A stretch of DNA of 64,000 nt from Nitricoxidireducens sp046726235 (GTDB lineage: Bacteria > Pseudomonadota > Gammaproteobacteria > Burkholderiales > Rhodocyclaceae), in the NCBI GenBank assembly GCA_046726235.1, contig JBKPAD010000002.1:1-64000 (forward strand), read 5' to 3'. The notes under the pieces were generated by a model. That model saw nothing but the letters and a program-made list of their open reading frames with translations. It was not told where the DNA came from and ran no database searches. Made by a program: the position numbers and the translations under genes. Shown here piece after piece: positions 59,919 through 64,000 of the stretch; the first letter of the stretch is position 1, and every line of letters starts with the position of its first letter.

Positions 59919-61430
59919 TCAGCGGGCGGCGAACATTGCGCGGCTGGCGCGCACGCGCAGGTCAGAGCCGAGTGCCGCCCACTGGGTCGACTCGTCGGCG
60001 AGTGCCGCGGCGGTCAGCGGCGAGGCCTCGAGCCAGTCGGCGTCGACCGTGAGCTGGAAGCCCTTCGGCGTGATGCTGGCCGCCACCGGCGCGTCGAGGC
60101 TCTCGTCGCGCGAACGATGCAGCAGCGCCGCGATGCGCAGGGCGAAGATCAGCATCCAGTCGGCGGCGCTGCGCGTCACCGACTGCACGCGCTCGAGCTT
60201 GCCGCGATGGGCGAGCACGATGCGCGCCAGCCGCTGCTGGTCGCGCTTGGAGAAGCCCGGCATGTCGGCGTTCTCGAGCACGTAGGCGCTGTGCTTGTGA
60301 TAGCTCGAATGCGCGACCGAGATGCCGATCTCGTGCAGGCGCGCGGCCCACGACAGGAACTGCGCGTCGCCGGCGTCGGCCACCAGCTTGCCCGCCATCA
60401 GCTCGTCGAACAGGCGCAGCGCCGTGGTGCAGACGCGCTCGGCCTGGCGGCGGTCGACCTCATAGCGTTGCATGAACTGGCCGACCGTCGCCTCGCGCAG
60501 ATCCTCGTGGTGGTAGCGCCCGAGCAGGTCGTAGAGCACGCCGAGGCGCAATGCGCCCTCGGAGAAGGTCATGTGCTCGAGGCCGAACTCGCGGAACACC
60601 GCCGACATGATGGCGACGCCGCCGGGCAGCACCGGCACGCGGTCCGGACGCAGGCCGGCGAGTTTCAGCTTGGCCACTTCGCCGGCGTCGAGCAGGAGGC
60701 CGCGCAGGCGCTCGAGGCCTTCGCGCGTGATGCCGGGCACGCCGCGCGGATTGAGCCCGTTCATCTCCAGCAGGTCGACGATCGCCTTGGCCGTGCCGGA
60801 GGAACCAACCGCCTCCTCCCAGCCGGCGTCGGTGTAGGCGTGCGCGATCGCCTGCAGCTCCTTGCGCGCGGCCAGCTCCGCTTCCCGCATGCCCTTGCGC
60901 CCAACGCTGCCGCCCGGAAAGTAGCGCAGCGTGTAGCTGACGCAGCCCATGTAGAGCGATTCGAGCAGGCGCGGCTTGAGCGCGCGGCCGACGATGAACT
61001 CGGTCGAGCCGCCGCCGATGTCGACCACGAGTTGCTGCGTCTTCGGATTCGGCAGCGTATGCGCGACGCCGAGGTAGATCAGGCGCGCCTCTTCGCGGCC
61101 GGCGATGACTTCGATCGGGAAGCCGAGCGCGGCCTCGCCGAGGGCGAGGAACTGCTGCGCGTTCTTGGCCACGCGCAGGGTGTTGGTGGCGACGGCGCGC
61201 ACCGCGCCGGGGGCGAAACCGCGCAGCATCTCGCCGAAGCGCGCCAGCGCCGCGATGCCGCGCTCCTGCGCGGCGGCGTCGAGCACCTTGTCCTTGGTCA
61301 GGCCGGAGGCGAGACGCACTGCTTCCTTGAGGCCGTCGAGCGGATAGATCTGGTTGCCGACGACGCGGCCGACCTGCAGACGGAAGCTGTTTGAACCGAG
61401 ATCGACGGCAGCGATGAGATCGTAGGCCAA
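59919..61430 (-). CDS. ppx: exopolyphosphatase (Ppx/GppA family)
   Basis: The 503-residue enzyme removes phosphate from polyphosphate ends (or pppGpp in the GppA branch). N-terminal AAVDLGSNSFRLQVGRV, DIGGGSTEFIVG and an HD-type C-terminal part (ARLHEIGISVAHSSYHKHSAYV in two stretches) are visible. The family contains both Ppx and GppA; the divergent ppk1 favours Ppx. It ends 5 bases before the mlaE start. Confidence 0.93.
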   Translation of the reverse strand: MAYDLIAAVDLGSNSFRLQVGRVVGNQIYPLDGLKEAVRLASGLTKDKVLDAAAQERGIAALARFGEMLRGFAPGAVRAVATNTLRVAKNAQQFLALGEAALGFPIEVIAGREEARLIYLGVAHTLPNPKTQQLVVDIGGGSTEFIVGRALKPRLLESLYMGCVSYTLRYFPGGSVGRKGMREAELAARKELQAIAHAYTDAGWEEAVGSSGTAKAIVDLLEMNGLNPRGVPGITREGLERLRGLLLDAGEVAKLKLAGLRPDRVPVLPGGVAIMSAVFREFGLEHMTFSEGALRLGVLYDLLGRYHHEDLREATVGQFMQRYEVDRRQAERVCTTALRLFDELMAGKLVADAGDAQFLSWAARLHEIGISVAHSSYHKHSAYVLENADMPGFSKRDQQRLARIVLAHRGKLERVQSVTRSAADWMLIFALRIAALLHRSRDESLDAPVAASITPKGFQLTVDADWLEASPLTAAALADESTQWAALGSDLRVRASRAMFAAR

Positions 61431-61497
61431 GGCGGGAAATCCTCGTTTCGTCCGATTCTAATTCATCGCCCCGCCAAGGCTGGCGCCTCGCCGCAGA

Positions 61498-61515
61498 CTG
61501 TCATATCCTTGCCAC
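61498..61515 (+). promoter_or_regulatory. candidate Pho box in the ppx-ppk1 gap
   Basis: CTGTCATATCCTTGCCAC matches the PhoB consensus CTGTCATAAAACTGTCAC at about 14 of 18 positions allowing W and Y. It lies 45 bases before the ppk1 start and between the divergent genes. No clear -10 box is positioned behind it, so the call is moderate. Confidence 0.4.
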
Positions 61516-61559
61516 ACTACACAGGGAGACTCGGCCGCCCCACCGCAGGACGACCGCAG

Positions 61560-63653
61560 ATGGATACCATGCCGAACAGCCGCCGCTTCCCCCCCGAGCA
61601 CTTCATCAACCGCGAGCTCTCGCTGCTGGCGTTCAACCGCCGCGTGCTGGCGCAAGCCGCCGACGAGCACGTGCCGCTGCTCGAGCGACTGCGCTTCCTC
61701 TGCATCGTCTCGTCGAACATGGACGAGTTCTTCGAGATCCGCGTCGCCGGCCTCAAGGAGCAGATCAAGCTCGGCAGCCACGCCGCATCGACCGACGGCC
61801 TGCTGCCGGACGAGGTCTACCGGCGCGTCGCGCTCGAGGCGCATGCGCTGATCGCCGAGCAATACGCGCTGCTCAACGAGGCGATGCTGCCAAAGCTGCG
61901 CGCCGAGGGCGTCGCCTTCCTGCGCCGCAGCGAGTGGACCAAGGACCTGCAGGAATGGGTGGCAGACTATTTCACCCGCGAGGTGATGCCGCTCCTGACG
62001 CCGATCGGGCTCGACCCGGCGCACCCCTTCCCGCGCGTGCTCAACAAGAGCCTCAACTTCGCCGTCGAGCTGGAAGGGCGCGACGACTTCGGCCGCGCCG
62101 GCGGCGCCGCCATCGTGCAGGCGCCGCGCGCGCTGCCGCGCGTGATCCAGCTGCCGAAAAAGCTCGCCGGCTACGACCATGGCTTCGTCTTCCTTTCCTC
62201 CATCATGCACCGCCACGTGCATGAGCTTTTCCCCGGCATGGCGATCCTCGGCTGCCACCAGTTCCGCGTCACGCGCAACTCCGACCTGTTCGTCGACGAC
62301 GAGGAGGTGAAGAACCTGCGCACCGCCCTGCAGGGCGAACTGCCGCAGCGCCACCTCGGCGATGCGGTACGCCTCGAGATCCCCGACAGCTGCTCGCCGG
62401 TGATGGCCGACTTCCTCCAGCACCAGTTCGGCCTCGACAAGGTCGACGTCTATCGCGTGCCGGGCATCGTCAATCTGGTGCGCCTGATGTCGGTGCCGGA
62501 CCGCGTCGAGCGCCCCGACCTCAAGTATCCCGAGTTCCAGCCCGGCCTGCCCAAGGTCCTGACCAAGCGCTCGGACGTCTTCTCGACCATTCGCAAGCAG
62601 GACATCCTCGTCCATCACCCGTTCCAGTCCTTCAGCCCCGTCGTTCAGTTGCTGCAGCAGGCCGCCGACGATCCGGCCGTCGTCGCCATCAAGATGACCG
62701 TATATCGCACCGGCACCGACTCGGTGCTACTCGAGCACCTGCTGAAGGCTGCGCAGAAGGGCAAGGAAGTCACGGTCGTCGTCGAGCTGATGGCTCGCTT
62801 CGACGAGGAAGCCAACCTCTCGATCGCGCAGCAGCTCGAGGAGGTCGGCGCCCACGTCGTGTACGGCGTGTTCGGCTACAAGACGCACGCCAAGATGCTG
62901 ATGGTGCTGCGCCGCGAGGAGAACGGCTATCGCCGCTACGTGCACCTCGGCACCGGCAACTACCATCCGCGCACCACGCGCTTCTATACCGACTTCGGCC
63001 TGCTCACCTGCCACGAGGACATCTGCGCCGACGTGAACGAGGTGTTCAAGCAGATTACCGGCATGGGCAAAGCCACCCCGCTCAAGCATCTCTGGCGCGC
63101 GCCGCTCACGCTGCACTCGAACCTGCTGGCCGCGATCCAGGCGGAAACCGCCGTGGCGAAGGCCGGCCGCAAGGCCCGCATCATCGCCAAGATGAACTCG
63201 CTGCTCGAGCCCGAGATCATCGAGGCGCTCTACGAGGCCTCGCAGGCCGGCGTCGAGATCGACCTGATCGTCCGCGGCGTCTGCGGGCTGCGTCCAGGCG
63301 TCAAGGGCCTGTCGGACAATATCCGCGTGCGCTCGCTGATCGGCCGCTTCCTCGAGCACCACCGCATCTTCTACTTCCTCGCCGAGGGAGACGAGATGCT
63401 CTACCTGTCGTCCGCCGACTGGATGGAGCGCAATTTCTTCCGCCGCATCGAGGTCGCCTTCCCGGTGCTCGACAAGAAGCTCAAGGCGCGCGTCATCAAG
63501 GAAGGCCTGCGCCCCTACCTCGCCGACAACTGCCAGGCGTGGGAGATGGAAAGCGACGGCCAGTACCGCCCGCTGCGCGGCAAGCGCACCCCCTACTGCG
63601 CTCAGGAGACGCTGCTCGCCGAAATGGCCGTGGCCGTTCCGCTCCCCGACTGA
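61560..63653 (+). CDS. ppk1: polyphosphate kinase 1
   Basis: The 697-residue enzyme makes polyphosphate from ATP. Visible are the N-terminal segment FINRELSLLAFNRRVL, SSNMDEFFEIRVAGL, and the phospholipase D-like active-site parts: HAKMLMVLRREE with the catalytic His (about 445), HLGTGNYHPRTTRFYTDFGL within two stretches, and a second HKD-like region near residue 600. ATG 61560 is chosen over ATG 61569 for its upstream AGGA; either is possible. It is divergent from ppx. Its last 52 bases overlap the convergent aconitase gene. Confidence 0.95.
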   Translation: MDTMPNSRRFPPEHFINRELSLLAFNRRVLAQAADEHVPLLERLRFLCIVSSNMDEFFEIRVAGLKEQIKLGSHAASTDGLLPDEVYRRVALEAHALIAEQYALLNEAMLPKLRAEGVAFLRRSEWTKDLQEWVADYFTREVMPLLTPIGLDPAHPFPRVLNKSLNFAVELEGRDDFGRAGGAAIVQAPRALPRVIQLPKKLAGYDHGFVFLSSIMHRHVHELFPGMAILGCHQFRVTRNSDLFVDDEEVKNLRTALQGELPQRHLGDAVRLEIPDSCSPVMADFLQHQFGLDKVDVYRVPGIVNLVRLMSVPDRVERPDLKYPEFQPGLPKVLTKRSDVFSTIRKQDILVHHPFQSFSPVVQLLQQAADDPAVVAIKMTVYRTGTDSVLLEHLLKAAQKGKEVTVVVELMARFDEEANLSIAQQLEEVGAHVVYGVFGYKTHAKMLMVLRREENGYRRYVHLGTGNYHPRTTRFYTDFGLLTCHEDICADVNEVFKQITGMGKATPLKHLWRAPLTLHSNLLAAIQAETAVAKAGRKARIIAKMNSLLEPEIIEALYEASQAGVEIDLIVRGVCGLRPGVKGLSDNIRVRSLIGRFLEHHRIFYFLAEGDEMLYLSSADWMERNFFRRIEVAFPVLDKKLKARVIKEGLRPYLADNCQAWEMESDGQYRPLRGKRTPYCAQETLLAEMAVAVPLPD

Positions 63654-64000
63654 GCCGGCAGCGGCGGTGCCGCCGCGATCAACTGGCGCAGCACGTACGG
63701 CAGGATGCCGCCATGGCGCAGGTAGTCGACCTCGGTCGGCGTGTCGATGCGCAGCAGCAGCGCCACCTCCTGCCGCGATCCGTCCGGACGGCGGATCGCC
63801 AGCACGATGTCCTGCCCGGGCTGCAGCTTGCCCTCCAGGCCGGCGATGTCGAACTCCTCGTCGCCGCGAATGCCCAGGCTGGCGACGCTGTCCGCGCCCT
63901 TGAACTGCAGCGGCAGGATGCCCATGCCGACCAGGTTGGAGCGGTGGATGCGCTCGAAGCTCCGCGCCACCACCGCGCGCACGCCGAGCAGCAGCGGACC
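63602..64000 (-). CDS. acnA: aconitate hydratase, C-terminal part (5' end outside window)
   Basis: The last ~132 residues are visible, beginning GPLLLGVRAVVARSFERIHRSNLVGMGILPLQF in two stretches, the swivel-domain motif of aconitase A-type enzymes (SFERIHRSNLVGMG binds substrate and cluster-side groups). The tail reads VDYLRHGGILPYVLRQL. AcnA isomerises citrate and isocitrate; the related AcnD of the methylcitrate cycle cannot be excluded from this part. It converges on ppk1 with a 52-base overlap. Confidence 0.85.
   Translation of the reverse strand, partial: GPLLLGVRAVVARSFERIHRSNLVGMGILPLQFKGADSVASLGIRGDEEFDIAGLEGKLQPGQDIVLAIRRPDGSRQEVALLLRIDTPTEVDYLRHGGILPYVLRQLIAAAPPLPAQSGSGTATAISASSVS

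Overview
The window is high-GC (about two thirds), densely packed, Gram-negative chromosomal DNA. Its gene set includes bamC-dapA, surE-pcm-nlpD-rpoS-mltB, an MCE/Mla lipid transporter, ppx/ppk1, a class I aldolase, tgpA-type transglutaminase genes, a c-type multiheme cytochrome and several PAS/GGDEF/EAL sensors. Together these suggest a respiratory betaproteobacterium, most like the Rhodocyclales and relatives. The taxonomic placement is inference from gene content and protein sequence only. Many neighbouring genes overlap by ATGA/GTGA, which implies translational coupling.

Layout. 1-12.8 kb is a sensory block: four overlapping genes on the minus strand (GGDEF-EAL-REC-PAS protein, small protein, HDOD protein, GAF histidine kinase running off the left edge), a 1213-residue Cache/PAS/GAF kinase, two dual-receiver proteins and a divergent hemerythrin-kinase fusion. 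12.8-21.6 kb holds rtcB, a VOC protein, an etfBA/acyl-CoA dehydrogenase operon containing an unexpected CbiM-like membrane protein, a divergent TetR-MBL-YbaN operon with a shared inverted repeat, and an enoyl-CoA hydratase. 21.6-23.5 kb is a small acquired-looking segment: a Fic gene, a frameshifted hsdR 5' remnant, clustered short repeats, and a tRNA-Ser with an extra copy of its 5' half.

23.6-39.1 kb is mostly core: Bax1/YccA protein, rlmD, a small lipoprotein, WalJ-like MBL, fructose-bisphosphate aldolase, bamC-dapA, a histone-deacetylase-like enzyme, MoxR-DUF58-TgpA, mltB, and surE-pcm-nlpD-rpoS. 39.2-43.4 kb is a four-gene amidoligase cassette: C39-like peptidase, RLAN/RimK-type ATP-grasp, GCS2-type carboxylate-amine ligase and N-formylglutamate-amidohydrolase-like protein. 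It is the best candidate here for an uncharacterised biosynthetic or protein-modification system.

43.6-51 kb contains hypothetical and regulatory genes, two opposed HExxH metallopeptidase-like genes, HU, queD, a radical SAM gene, an HTH gene and lysC with a probable internal start. 51-56 kb carries a DUF302 / octaheme cytochrome c / cytochrome b respiratory module, a TlpA-like protein and a soluble CZB chemoreceptor. 56.1-64 kb has tRNA-Ser(GCT), an MlaE/F/D-lipoprotein operon, divergent ppx and ppk1, and the 3' part of an aconitase gene at the right edge.
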